The notes below the pieces were generated by a model, which worked only from the letters and a program-made list of their open reading frames with translations, was not told where the DNA came from and did no database searches. A stretch of DNA of 64,000 bases from Pseudomonadota bacterium (GTDB lineage Bacteria > Pseudomonadota > Alphaproteobacteria > Caulobacterales > Caulobacteraceae), in the NCBI GenBank assembly GCA_023390245.1, contig JAEWDF010000088.1:1-64000 (forward strand), read 5' to 3'. This document shows positions 1 to 7,486 of this stretch, piece by piece. Position 1 is the stretch's first letter. Every line of letters begins with the position of its first letter. The position numbers and the translations under genes are program-made.

Positions 1-354
1 GTCCAGCGCCGCGCGGGCGACCGCCGGCGCGGCGGCCTCGGCGACCGGGCGCGCCAGATCGGCGACCCTGACCCGCAGGCCCGCGGCCTGGGCGTCGCGG
101 GCGTCCCACATGTCGTGGGGGTCCATCACCGCCACCTCCAGCTTCGCCGGCCGCAGCCCGGCTTCGCGCGCCAGCCTCGGCGGGGCGGAACGTCCGGCGG
201 CGGAATCGAGGGGAACATCGATGGCGGCCACATGTTCGGCCAGGCGCTGGAATCGGCGTCCCTCGCCGTCCACGGCGCCGCAGCCGGCCAGGAGGCCGGC
301 CAGCGACAGGACAAGGACGATCGGAACTGGACGGGGCGCTTCGTCGGGCGTCAT
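1..354 (-). CDS. Putative lipoprotein, 3' end cut by window edge
   Basis: The reading frame is open from an ATG at 354 down to base 1, giving 118 codons with no stop, so the C-terminus lies outside the window. The N-terminus has a hydrophobic stretch (VPIVLVLSLAGLLAGCG) ending in a lipobox, LLAGC, around residue 24, so the product should be lipidated and anchored in an envelope membrane. The rest (LEVAVMDPHDMWDARDAQAAGLRVRV begins within residues 83-108) shows no family I recognise. The last gene before it on this strand is chorismate mutase, about 185 bases upstream, and no functional link is evident. Confidence 0.6.
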   Translation of the reverse strand, partial: MTPDEAPRPVPIVLVLSLAGLLAGCGAVDGEGRRFQRLAEHVAAIDVPLDSAAGRSAPPRLAREAGLRPAKLEVAVMDPHDMWDARDAQAAGLRVRVADLARPVAEAAAPAVARAALD

Positions 355-539
355 ACGCGACACCCTATCGACCAGGCTTTGAGGCCCGGTTCACCAACAG
401 GCTTAAGTCGAAAGGTTAATCCCTTCACCATGATCGACACGGCCCTTCCGCGCGCCATCCCCGCGCGTGCGGGGACTGCAAGCGACAAGGCCTGAAGATC
501 GCGCGGGTTCCGATTCCGGAAGGGCGGAAGGAGGACCGA

Positions 540-1307
540 CTACCCTATCGCGCCCACGCACCCCTCCGCCTCGCCGGGCGCCAGGTCGGCGTCGGTCAGG
601 GCGATGGTCCAGCCGTGGTGGGTGTTCAGGCCCCAGCGCCGCGCGCCGCCGCCGTCGCCCGCGTCGCCGCCGGCGGTGACGATCACCCGACGACCCTTCG
701 GCAGCGCCGGCGGATCGATCTTGCCCACGGCCAGGGAGGTCGGCGTCTCGCCGCCATAGCCGTCGAACACGCTTAGCATCGACCATTCGCGGCGCAGGCC
801 CATCCACCAGGCGTCCTCGGTGTTGACGGCCAGGACGGCGACGCCATGCCCCTCGGCGGCGAAGGCCAGGGCCTTCTGCGGATCGCGGACCATCCGGATG
901 TCGGCGGCCGCGCCGAAGCGCAGGCGGGCGCCATCGAAGGCGCGGGTCGGTTCGATCGGGGCCCAGACCTGGACCTGGAGACGGCCCTGGCGCGCCAGGC
1001 CCCAGCCGACGATCTCGCGCCACAGGTGCTCGACCGCCTCGGCGTTCTCGGGCTGGCATTGCTCCAGCATCCGCGCCAGCACGGTCTGCTCGCGGTCGGG
1101 ACGCAGCTTGGTGTGCGGGCCGGTGGGCGCGTCCTTGGCGCGGCCGACCGTGGCGGCGACGGCCAGGCGCTGTTCGAACAGGGCCAGGATCTGGTCGTCG
1201 ATGCTGTCGATCTCGGCGCGCAGCGCGGCCAGGGCGGTCTGTTCAGGGGTCATCTCGGCGTCCTCAGGCCAGACCTGGCGGACGGCGGTGGTTTGGGATT
1301 GGGTCAC
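540..1307 (-). CDS. Chorismate mutase (AroQ type) with an extra C-terminal domain
   Basis: This enzyme converts chorismate to prephenate, the committed step to phenylalanine and tyrosine, in the cytoplasm. Residues about 20-110 form an AroQ-type helical domain: LRAEIDSIDDQIL with Arg30, EQRLAVAATVGRAK with Arg47 and Lys58, matching the catalytic Arg/Arg/Lys set of the E. coli P-protein mutase domain. The start is GTG at 1307 with GAAAGAG upstream. At 255 residues it is far longer than a stand-alone AroQ (about 90-100). Residues 110-255 are not assigned. They could be a degenerate prephenate-dehydratase-like or regulatory domain, which is speculation. It lies downstream of pheA on the same strand, with a Phe/Tyr-rich leader peptide between them. 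Confidence 0.85.
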   Translation of the reverse strand: MTQSQTTAVRQVWPEDAEMTPEQTALAALRAEIDSIDDQILALFEQRLAVAATVGRAKDAPTGPHTKLRPDREQTVLARMLEQCQPENAEAVEHLWREIVGWGLARQGRLQVQVWAPIEPTRAFDGARLRFGAAADIRMVRDPQKALAFAAEGHGVAVLAVNTEDAWWMGLRREWSMLSVFDGYGGETPTSLAVGKIDPPALPKGRRVIVTAGGDAGDGGGARRWGLNTHHGWTIALTDADLAPGEAEGCVGAIG

Positions 1308-1393
1308 GGACGGACTCTTTCGGGATCATGGAATTTCGATATGCAGGGGCGGGCCGCCGCTCGGGTGTGGAGCGGTCGCCGGCGAAGCTGTCA

Positions 1394-1426
1394 GGAACGA
1401 AGAAAGCCCGACGCCTCAGCCGGCGT
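1394..1426 (-). terminator. Possible attenuator hairpin after the Phe/Tyr leader
   Basis: On the minus strand, ACGCC and GGCGT (1422-1426 and 1411-1415) can form a 5-bp stem around a 6-base loop that contains the leader stop codon. A U-rich stretch (CTTTCTTCG) follows. The stem is short and the U tract is interrupted, so this is only a candidate terminator. Several GCCGGC/CGGC blocks inside the leader coding region could give competing structures, as attenuation requires. Confidence 0.3.
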
Positions 1427-1511
1427 ATCGAAAGCCGTAGAAGCCGAAATAATAGCCGGCAGCCGCGCGCGAACGGTCAAAGGAAACAACAAGGGCGCGC
1501 GAGCGGGACAT
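1416..1511 (-). CDS. Phe/Tyr-rich leader peptide (31 aa) upstream of chorismate mutase
   Basis: A 31-codon frame runs from ATG at 1511 to TGA at 1416-1418, about 110 bases before the chorismate mutase start. Its C-terminus reads GYYFGFYGFRYAG. Seven of the last twelve codons are Tyr (4) or Phe (3), immediately before the stop, and Phe11 adds another. Clusters of the regulated amino acid at the end of a short peptide are the hallmark of ribosome-mediated transcription attenuation, known for pheA, pheST and trp leaders in proteobacteria. No strong Shine-Dalgarno sequence is visible. The inference is that scarcity of charged tRNA-Phe or tRNA-Tyr stalls the ribosome and allows read-through into chorismate mutase. 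Confidence 0.65.
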   Translation of the reverse strand: MSRSRALVVSFDRSRAAAGYYFGFYGFRYAG

Positions 1512-1560
1512 GGGTCCGGGTCCGGTTGAACGGATCGAAGGCGATCCGAGGCGGCCTTAA

Positions 1561-1586
1561 GACACGCAAAGACCGTGCGCCGTCAA
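1561..1586 (-). promoter_or_regulatory. Candidate promoter for the leader and chorismate mutase
   Basis: On the minus strand, TTGACG (1586-1581) is followed after 18 bases by TCTTAA, a weak -10. This would start transcription about 30-40 bases before the leader-peptide ATG. The -35 overlaps the stop codon of the upstream prephenate dehydratase gene. Only the -35 matches the consensus well. Confidence 0.35.
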
Positions 1587-2164
1587 CCCGCTTCCGCGCT
1601 CAGCAGGACGAAACGCGTGCGGTTATCGCTGGAATCCTGCAAATCGTTGCGCAGAATCGACAGGCCATAGACCTCCGCCGCATTGCGCGGGGCGATGGCG
1701 GCCTGGGTCGGATCGGCCGCCTCGGCCACGTCGCGCGCGGCGCCGGCGGTGTCGTAGTGCTCGACCACGTTCAGTCGCATCTCCTTCAGCGTCCGCTCGC
1801 ACTGGGCCAGGGCGATGGGGTGGCTCAGCACCACGCGGATATCGCCCAGCCGGGCGCCGTCGATCCCCATCAGGGCGTGCCGGATCGGCCGCCAGGCCTC
1901 GGCGACGACGTTCAGTCCCGACTCGCGCACCAGGGTCGCCGCGGGCTCCACCGGGCCGATGGAGGAATTCTCCACCGGGATCAGGGCCCCGTCGCAGTCG
2001 CCCGACAGCACCGCCTCGATGACCGCCTGGAAGGTGGCGAAGGGAACCGGCTCGTCCCACGGCCTCAGGGCCTGGCAGGCCTCGTGGCTGAAGGCGCCGA
2101 ACGCCCCCTGGAACGCCAAGCGTCCGGGCGCGTCAGTGTCGGGGCGTTCGGTCCGGTCGGGCAT
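1583..2164 (-). CDS. pheA: Prephenate dehydratase without an ACT domain
   Basis: This enzyme decarboxylates and dehydrates prephenate to phenylpyruvate in phenylalanine synthesis. The catalytic domain is intact: FQGAFGAFSHEA at the N-terminus, the ENSSIGPV substrate-binding segment, and the C-terminal NRTRF motif with catalytic Thr at about residue 183. The start at 2164 is chosen for the AGGAG about 7 bases upstream. An upstream in-frame ATG at 2245 would add an unrelated tail. The protein has 193 residues, whereas monofunctional family members are usually about 280 and end in an ACT domain that binds Phe. Here the chain stops ten residues after the TRF motif, so allosteric Phe inhibition through ACT should be absent. 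Chorismate mutase follows on the same strand. Confidence 0.88.
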   Translation of the reverse strand: MPDRTERPDTDAPGRLAFQGAFGAFSHEACQALRPWDEPVPFATFQAVIEAVLSGDCDGALIPVENSSIGPVEPAATLVRESGLNVVAEAWRPIRHALMGIDGARLGDIRVVLSHPIALAQCERTLKEMRLNVVEHYDTAGAARDVAEAADPTQAAIAPRNAAEVYGLSILRNDLQDSSDNRTRFVLLSAEAG

Positions 2165-2311
2165 GAGCGTCTCCTGGGCGCCTCGTCGCGGGGGCGTCCC
2201 GTCGCATTTGAGGCGCCCCGCCCTTCTCCACAAGCCCGCGATCACGCCGACCTAGGCGCCGCCGCCCCCGCCGGGCTAGCCTGCCGCGCCCAGAGCCCAG
2301 GGGAAGCGCCC

Positions 2312-3520
2312 ATGCCCGTCATATCCGCCGCCAGCCGGCGCACCGTGCTGGCGGGCCTGTCCAGCGCCTTGGCCGGCTGCGCCGTGACGCCGGCCGTTCC
2401 GACCGCCGGCTTCGCCCCGCGCCGGATCGCGCCCATCCTGATGACGCCGGATCGGATCATCCGCATCACCGTCTGCACCCGGCCGTTCCGCGCCGCTGGT
2501 CCCCGGCTGGATGTCGAACGCATCGGCGAGGCCATGATCGTCCACAACTACGGTCACGGCGGTAGCGGCTGGTCGTTGTCGTGGGGCTCCAGCGGAATCG
2601 CCGCGCGCAAGGCCATGGCGCTGTCCGGGGAGACCGGCGGCCCCGCCGACATCGCCGTGATCGGCTGCGGCGCCCTGGGCCTGACCTCGGCGCTCCAGCT
2701 CCAGAGGATGGGGGCGCGGGTGACGATCTACGCCCGCGAACGCGCCGCCTTCACCCGCTCGATGCGCGCCACCGGAAGCTGGACCCCCGACAGCCGCATC
2801 GCCGACACCGACCAGATCGACGCCGCCTTTCCCGCCTTGTGGGAGCAGATGGCGCGCGAATCCTACGCCACGCACCAGACCTATCTGGGGACCGAAGGCG
2901 ATCCCGTCGTCTTCAGCGACCGCTACATCCTGTCGGGCGGCGACCTGCCGAACGCCGCGCGACCGCCCGTCGTCGCGGCGCCGGGCTTCAAGACCATTCG
3001 CTTCGCGGAATACGGAGAGCGCGTCCGCGACCTGACGCCCCATTCCTTCGAGATTCCACCCTCGGCCTCGCCCTTCCCGGTCGCGCGCACGCGCCTGGGC
3101 AGCGCCATGCAGTTCAACGTCACCGAACTGGCGCATCGGCTGGAGACCGAATTCCTGCTGAACGGCGGGCGGATCGAGGCGCGCGTCTTCAACAGCCCGG
3201 CCGAAATCGCCGCCCTGCCGGAGAAGGTCGTGGTCAACTGCACCGGCTACGGCGCCCGGGCCCTGTTCGACGACAGGACGATCACGCCCGTGCGCGGCCA
3301 GATCGCCTGGCTCGCGCCTCAGGCCGAGGTCGACTACGGCCTGCATTTCCGGGGCGTGATGGTGCTGGCGCGCCCGGACGGGATCGTGATTCAGGACACG
3401 CGCAGCGACATGAACGGCGTCGGCGTCGAGGACGAAACCCCCGACCGCGCGGAGGCCGAGGCGACGGTCGGCGTCGTCGCCCCGCTGTTCCCCTCGATCA
3501 GGCGGCCTGCGACCGGCTGA
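2312..3520 (+). CDS. Tat-exported FAD oxidoreductase, circularly permuted D-amino-acid-oxidase type
   Basis: The likely reaction is oxidation of a D-amino acid or similar amine with FAD. The N-terminus (SRRTVLAGL, then LAGC at residue 23) looks like a Tat signal with a lipobox. Residues 56-95 (RPFRAAGPRLD, then HNYGHGGSGWSLSWG at 78-92) match the segment that ends eukaryotic D-amino-acid oxidases. The FAD Rossmann motif (IGCGALGL, Gly118-Gly123) comes after it, and NCTG with RGQI follow at about 308-325. The protein then ends at 402, just where the usual RPFR segment would begin. The family order is therefore permuted. The end overlaps the convergent DAHP synthase gene by 23 bases. The substrate is unknown. 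Confidence 0.8.
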   Translation: MPVISAASRRTVLAGLSSALAGCAVTPAVPTAGFAPRRIAPILMTPDRIIRITVCTRPFRAAGPRLDVERIGEAMIVHNYGHGGSGWSLSWGSSGIAARKAMALSGETGGPADIAVIGCGALGLTSALQLQRMGARVTIYARERAAFTRSMRATGSWTPDSRIADTDQIDAAFPALWEQMARESYATHQTYLGTEGDPVVFSDRYILSGGDLPNAARPPVVAAPGFKTIRFAEYGERVRDLTPHSFEIPPSASPFPVARTRLGSAMQFNVTELAHRLETEFLLNGGRIEARVFNSPAEIAALPEKVVVNCTGYGARALFDDRTITPVRGQIAWLAPQAEVDYGLHFRGVMVLARPDGIVIQDTRSDMNGVGVEDETPDRAEAEATVGVVAPLFPSIRRPATG

Positions 3521-4871
3521 TACGCCCGGACTTGAGCCGCTCGGCCACCAGGAAGGCCAGCTCCAGCGCCTGGTCGGCGTTCAGGCGCGGGTCGCAGTGG
3601 GTGTGATAGCGGTTGGACAGGTCGTCCTCGGTCACCGGCTGGGCGCCGCCGATGCATTCGGTGACGTTCTGGCCGGTCATCTCCAGGTGGACGCCGCCAG
3701 GGTGGACCCCTTCCGCCTCCGCCACGTCGATGAAGGTCCGCACCTCGCCCAGGATGCGGTCGAACGGCCGGGTCTTGTAGCCGTTGCCCGCCTTCAGCGT
3801 ATTGCCGTGCATCGGGTCGATCGACCAGATCACCTTGCGGCCCGAGGCCTTCACCGCCCGCATCAGGGCGGGCAGGCGTTCGCCCACCTTCTCGTGCCCG
3901 AACCGGCCGATCAGCGTCAGCCGGCCCGAGACGTTGTCCGGGTTCAGCGCGTCGATCAGCGGCAGCAGGTCGTCGGCCGTCATGGTCGGCCCGCACTTCA
4001 CGCCGATAGGGTTCCTGATCCCCTTCATGAACTCGACGTGGGCGCCGTCCAGCTGGCGCGTGCGCTCGCCGATCCACAGCATGTGAGCCGAGGTGTCGAA
4101 CCATTCGCCGGTGCCGCCGTCCAGCCGCGTCAGCGCGCTCTCGACATTCAGCAGCAGGGCCTCGTGACTGGTGAAGACCTCGACGCGGCTGAGATCCGGA
4201 TGAGTCTCGGGCGTGACGCCGACCGCCTCCATGAAGGCCAGGGCCTCGGTGATCTTGTCCGCCAGTTCGCGGTATTGGGCGCCCGCCTCGTTGTCCCCGG
4301 CGAAGCCCAGCGTCCAGCGATGGATGTTGTAGAGGTCGGCATACCCCCCGCCGGCGAAGGCGCGCAGCAGGTTCAGCGTCGCCGCCGACTGGTTATAGGC
4401 GCGCACCAGCCGCTGGGGATCGGGAACCCGCTCCTCGGGCGTGAAGCCCATGCCGTTGATGATGTCGCCGCGATAGCTGGGCAGTTCGACGCCGCCGATC
4501 TCCTCGATCGGGGCCGAGCGCGGCTTGGCGAACTGGCCGGCGATGCGGCCCACCTTCACCACCGGCTTGCGGCCGGCGAAGGTCAGCACCACCGCCATCT
4601 GCAGGATCAGCCGGAAGGTGTCGCGGATGTTGTCGGTCGAGAACTCCTTAAAGCTCTCGGCGCAGTCGCCGCCCTGGAGCAGGAAGGCCTCGCCGCGCTC
4701 CACCTGCGCCAGCTTCGACGTCAGGCGCCGCGCCTCTCCGGCGAACACCAGCGGCGGCAGGGCGCGCAGCTCGTCCTCCACGGCCTGGAGGGCGCGCGGA
4801 TCGGGATAGTCCGCCGGCATGTGCAGGGCGGTCTTGGTTCTCCAGCTCTCGGGGGTCCAGCGCTTCGTCAT
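3498..4871 (-). CDS. aroG: 3-deoxy-7-phosphoheptulonate synthase, class II
   Basis: DAHP synthase condenses phosphoenolpyruvate with erythrose 4-phosphate, the first step of the shikimate pathway. It is a class II (plant-type) enzyme of 457 residues: TKRWTPESWR at the start, LLQGGDCAESF, KVGRIAGQFAKPRS, SYRGDIINGMGF, GPTMTADDLLPLID and IWSIDPMHGNT are all characteristic. The start at 4871 gives the conserved MTKRW N-terminus. A frame open to 4958 adds an Arg-rich extension not seen in the family. It sits near chorismate mutase and prephenate dehydratase on the same strand, separated by the opposing oxidase, so the block forms a small aromatic amino-acid neighbourhood. Confidence 0.95.
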   Translation of the reverse strand: MTKRWTPESWRTKTALHMPADYPDPRALQAVEDELRALPPLVFAGEARRLTSKLAQVERGEAFLLQGGDCAESFKEFSTDNIRDTFRLILQMAVVLTFAGRKPVVKVGRIAGQFAKPRSAPIEEIGGVELPSYRGDIINGMGFTPEERVPDPQRLVRAYNQSAATLNLLRAFAGGGYADLYNIHRWTLGFAGDNEAGAQYRELADKITEALAFMEAVGVTPETHPDLSRVEVFTSHEALLLNVESALTRLDGGTGEWFDTSAHMLWIGERTRQLDGAHVEFMKGIRNPIGVKCGPTMTADDLLPLIDALNPDNVSGRLTLIGRFGHEKVGERLPALMRAVKASGRKVIWSIDPMHGNTLKAGNGYKTRPFDRILGEVRTFIDVAEAEGVHPGGVHLEMTGQNVTECIGGAQPVTEDDLSNRYHTHCDPRLNADQALELAFLVAERLKSGRISRSQAA

Positions 4872-4942
4872 GATCCCGGCAGGATAGGCCGTCGGCGGCG
4901 AAGGAACAACAGATCGTGCAATGGAAATGCGCCGCTTGCGGC

Positions 4943-4967
4943 GGAACCGGACGGACATGCGACGGTT
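4943..4967 (+). promoter_or_regulatory. Possible EcfG-type promoter before the lipoprotein at 5001
   Basis: GGAAC (4943-4947) is followed after 16 bases by GGTT (4964-4967). The EcfG general-stress sigma factor of alphaproteobacteria recognises GGAAC-N16/17-cGTT, so the -35 matches fully and the -10 in three of four bases. The position, 33 bases before the ATG, fits a short leader. Confidence 0.3.
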
Positions 4968-5000
4968 AAGCTCGCCTCACCCGGACATGGAGCATTGAAC

Positions 5001-5516
5001 ATGCGCGCGCCCGCCGCTTTCGCCACCCTTCTGATCGCCGCCGTCTCCGGCGCCGGCTGCGCCCAGGTGTCGCTGCATCGCGGGGCCGATCGCTTCCAGG
5101 GCGGCGTGGGCGACGCGGCCTCCGCGCCGCTCCAGGACCTGAACCTTCAGAAAACCGAAATCCCCGAGGTGCTGATCCAGGCGCGCGGCGCGCCCTATGG
5201 CCGGGCCAGCCTGCGCCGCTGCGCCGACATCTCGGCCGAGGTCGCCCGGCTGGACGAGGCGCTGGGTCCCGATCTGGACCAGCCGCAGGCCGGCCCCGCC
5301 GCCGACGAACAGGCCGCCGACCTGGCGTTGGACGCGGTGCGCGACACGGCGACCGATCTGATCCCCTTCCGCAGCTGGGTGCGCCGCCTCTCCGGCGCCG
5401 CCCAGCACAGCCGCGAGGTGCAGGAATCGATCAAGGCCGGCCTGGTTCGCCGCGCCTATCTGAAGGGCATGGGCCAGCAGCGCGGCTGCCGTCCGCCCGC
5501 CGCGCCGGCGGCCTGA
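5001..5516 (+). CDS. Putative lipoprotein of unknown function
   Basis: The protein has 171 residues. Residues 1-20 form a lipoprotein signal ending in the lipobox SGAGC, so it should be an envelope-anchored protein. The mature part contains RCADISAEVARLDEALG and later DAVRDTATDLIPFRSWVRRLSG, mainly predicted helix. This combination is common in small alphaproteobacterial envelope lipoproteins, but I cannot assign a named family. It stands alone and diverges from the DAHP synthase gene. A possible EcfG-like promoter just upstream would make it a general-stress gene, which is inference. Confidence 0.75.
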   Translation: MRAPAAFATLLIAAVSGAGCAQVSLHRGADRFQGGVGDAASAPLQDLNLQKTEIPEVLIQARGAPYGRASLRRCADISAEVARLDEALGPDLDQPQAGPAADEQAADLALDAVRDTATDLIPFRSWVRRLSGAAQHSREVQESIKAGLVRRAYLKGMGQQRGCRPPAAPAA

Positions 5517-5565
5517 GCCCTTGGCGGAGCCGGCGTCGCCGTCTTGGCGCGCGCCGCTGATGATC

Positions 5566-5874
5566 TCAGGGCACGGCCCCCGCATCCATCGCTTCCTCGA
5601 TGCACGACCGTCTTTCGGCTTCGAAGGCGGCGGGGTCGGCGCTCCGTCCCCGGTCCACGACCTCTCTCACCTTCGCCACGCGCTCGGGCGTCTGTTCCGC
5701 TGCGGCGAGACGCCGGACCCACCATTCGAGCACGAACCAGCTCGGGCCGGCCACTCGGCCGGTCTCCTGGTAGACGTCCTGGATGAAGATCTGCACCTGG
5801 GCGTGGCAAACCTCCGCCCGGGTCGGAGCCTCCGCCTGAGCACCGATCAGCATCGCCGCGACAAAGCCCAGCAT
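5566..5874 (-). CDS. Small secreted protein of unknown function
   Basis: The 102-residue product begins with a short signal peptide (MLGFVAAMLIGAQAEA). The mature part carries two cysteines (EVCHAQVQIFIQDVYQ and RRSCIEEAMD), which could form a disulfide in the periplasm. A GGGGATGG stretch lies just before the ATG. I do not recognise a family. It ends about 50 bases from the preceding plus-strand lipoprotein gene, and the two are convergent. Confidence 0.55.
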   Translation of the reverse strand: MLGFVAAMLIGAQAEAPTRAEVCHAQVQIFIQDVYQETGRVAGPSWFVLEWWVRRLAAAEQTPERVAKVREVVDRGRSADPAAFEAERRSCIEEAMDAGAVP

Positions 5875-5947
5875 CGTCCATCCCCTTGTGTCGCGCCATC
5901 GCTACGACGGCGTCGACCAGGAGACAATCCAGCGAATGTCCGGGAAA

Positions 5948-6022
5948 TGGTGGATGCGACAGGGATTGAACCTGTGACCCCCTCGGTGTGAACGAGGTGC
6001 TCTCCCGCTGAGCTACGCATCC
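5948..6022 (-). tRNA. tRNA-Val (CAC)
   Basis: A complete cloverleaf is visible on the minus strand. The acceptor stem is GGATGCG (6022-6016) paired with CGCATCC (5958-5952), the D arm begins TAGCTCAGC, the T arm contains GGTTCAATCC, and CCA is encoded at 5950-5948. The anticodon stem CCTCG/CGAGG encloses loop TTCACAC, giving anticodon CAC, which reads GUG valine codons. Confidence 0.95.
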
Positions 6023-6079
6023 ATGCCTTGCGGAGGCGGCGACATAGCCCGGCCGCCCCGCTGGCGCAAGCGTCGGAAT

Positions 6080-7369
6080 TCAGATTCCCGACGCCCTCAC
6101 CGCCTCGGGCGTGTCCGCCTCCGGGTCGCCGGGCAGAAAGGCGACGTGGCCGTCATAGACGCCCTGGTCCAGGATGCCCTCCTCCTTGGCCACCAGCACC
6201 GGCACCAGCATCTGGCCGGTCACATTGGTCGCCGTGCGCATCATGTCTATGATCCGGTCGATGGCGACGATATAGCCGACGCCTTCCAGCGGCAGGCCCG
6301 CCGTGGACAGGGTCAGGGTCAGCATGACGATGCTGGTCCCCGGCACCCCGGCCGTGCCCAGCGAGCCCAGCACGGCGGTCAGGCCGATCAGGACGTACTG
6401 CGTCACGGTCAGGTCGATCTTGAAATACTGGGCGATGAAGATCGAGGCGATGGCCGGATAGATGGCGCCGCAGCCGTCCATCTTCACATTGGCGCCCAGC
6501 GGCACGGCGAAGGCGGCGTAGGCCTGGGGCACGCCCAGGCGCTCCACCGTCTGGCGCAGGGTGATCGGCAGCGTCCCCAGGGACGAGGAGGTGGCGAAGG
6601 CCGTCTGCTGCGCCGCGAAGGCGCCGCGGGAGAAGCTGCGGACCTTCAGCCCGTGCAGCTTCAGCAGGCCCGAATAGACCACCAGGATGTGGAACAGGCA
6701 GGCGGCGTAGATGGCGAAGATGAACTTGCCCAGCGGCAGCAGCGCCTCCCAGCCATAGCCCCCGACCACCGCGCCGATCAGGCCGAACACCCCGAACGGC
6801 GTCAGCTGGATCACCCAGCGGGTGATGCGGAATATGACGGACGCCCCTTCGTCCACCAGCCGCCGCACCCCTTGCGCCGCGTCGCCCAGCGCCACCAGCG
6901 CCATGCCCACCAGCGCCGAAAAGAAGATGATCTGCAGCACCTTGCCTTCGCTCAGCGCCGCGAACGGATTGGTGGGCACGACGCCGATCAGCACCTCGAG
7001 CGGCGTCGGGATCTCGCGCGCCTTCACCTCGCCCAGCGGCAGGTCCGACAGCCCGACGCCCGGATTGATCAGATGGCCGAATGCGATCCCCACCAGCACG
7101 GCCAGCAGCGAGGTGATCGCGAACCAGACGATGGTCTTGACCCCCAGCCGAACCGCGCCGACGCCCTCGCCCAGCTTGGCGATGGAGCTGGCGATGGTGA
7201 ACAGCACCAGCGGCGCCACCACCATGCGGATCAGGTTCAGATAGACGTCGCCGATCGGCTGCAGCCAGGTCTCGGCCCGTTCGCGCAGGACCAGCCCCGC
7301 AACGATGCCCAGAATGAAGCCGGCGGCGGTGCGCTGCCACAGCGGAATCTTGAAAAAGCGGGAGATCAC
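6080..7369 (-). CDS. Dicarboxylate/amino acid:cation symporter (DAACS family)
   Basis: This inner-membrane secondary transporter imports C4-dicarboxylates or acidic amino acids with Na+ or H+. At 429 residues it is typical for the DctA/GltP family. It has eight transmembrane segments plus re-entrant loops, and the conserved motifs TASSSLGTLPITL (serine-rich first hairpin), GANVKMDGCGA and GTAGVPGTSIVMLTL (second hairpin, ligand and cation site). The start at 7369 (MISRFFKIPLWQR) is standard for the family. It lies between tRNA-Val and gph, with no obvious operon partner. Substrate choice between dicarboxylate and glutamate cannot be made from motifs alone. Confidence 0.92.
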   Translation of the reverse strand: MISRFFKIPLWQRTAAGFILGIVAGLVLRERAETWLQPIGDVYLNLIRMVVAPLVLFTIASSIAKLGEGVGAVRLGVKTIVWFAITSLLAVLVGIAFGHLINPGVGLSDLPLGEVKAREIPTPLEVLIGVVPTNPFAALSEGKVLQIIFFSALVGMALVALGDAAQGVRRLVDEGASVIFRITRWVIQLTPFGVFGLIGAVVGGYGWEALLPLGKFIFAIYAACLFHILVVYSGLLKLHGLKVRSFSRGAFAAQQTAFATSSSLGTLPITLRQTVERLGVPQAYAAFAVPLGANVKMDGCGAIYPAIASIFIAQYFKIDLTVTQYVLIGLTAVLGSLGTAGVPGTSIVMLTLTLSTAGLPLEGVGYIVAIDRIIDMMRTATNVTGQMLVPVLVAKEEGILDQGVYDGHVAFLPGDPEADTPEAVRASGI

Positions 7370-7486
7370 GAACCCATCCTCGACGAACGACCGCTCATCT
7401 GGCCATCGGAGCGCGGCTCCGTAACCGACCAGGCGACGAATGGGTTGCGAGTTCTTCTATCGACAGCCTTTAGCGGAGCGGCAAGC

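Noticed and set aside
403..419. Possible CtrA box (TTAA ... TTAA)
   Set aside because: The two TTAA halves are 9 bases apart, not the 7 bases of the CtrA consensus, and no downstream gene fits.
1490..1582. Frameshifted ACT domain downstream of pheA
   Set aside because: I read the region after the pheA stop on the minus strand and found no ACT-like sequence. It holds a promoter and leader peptide instead.
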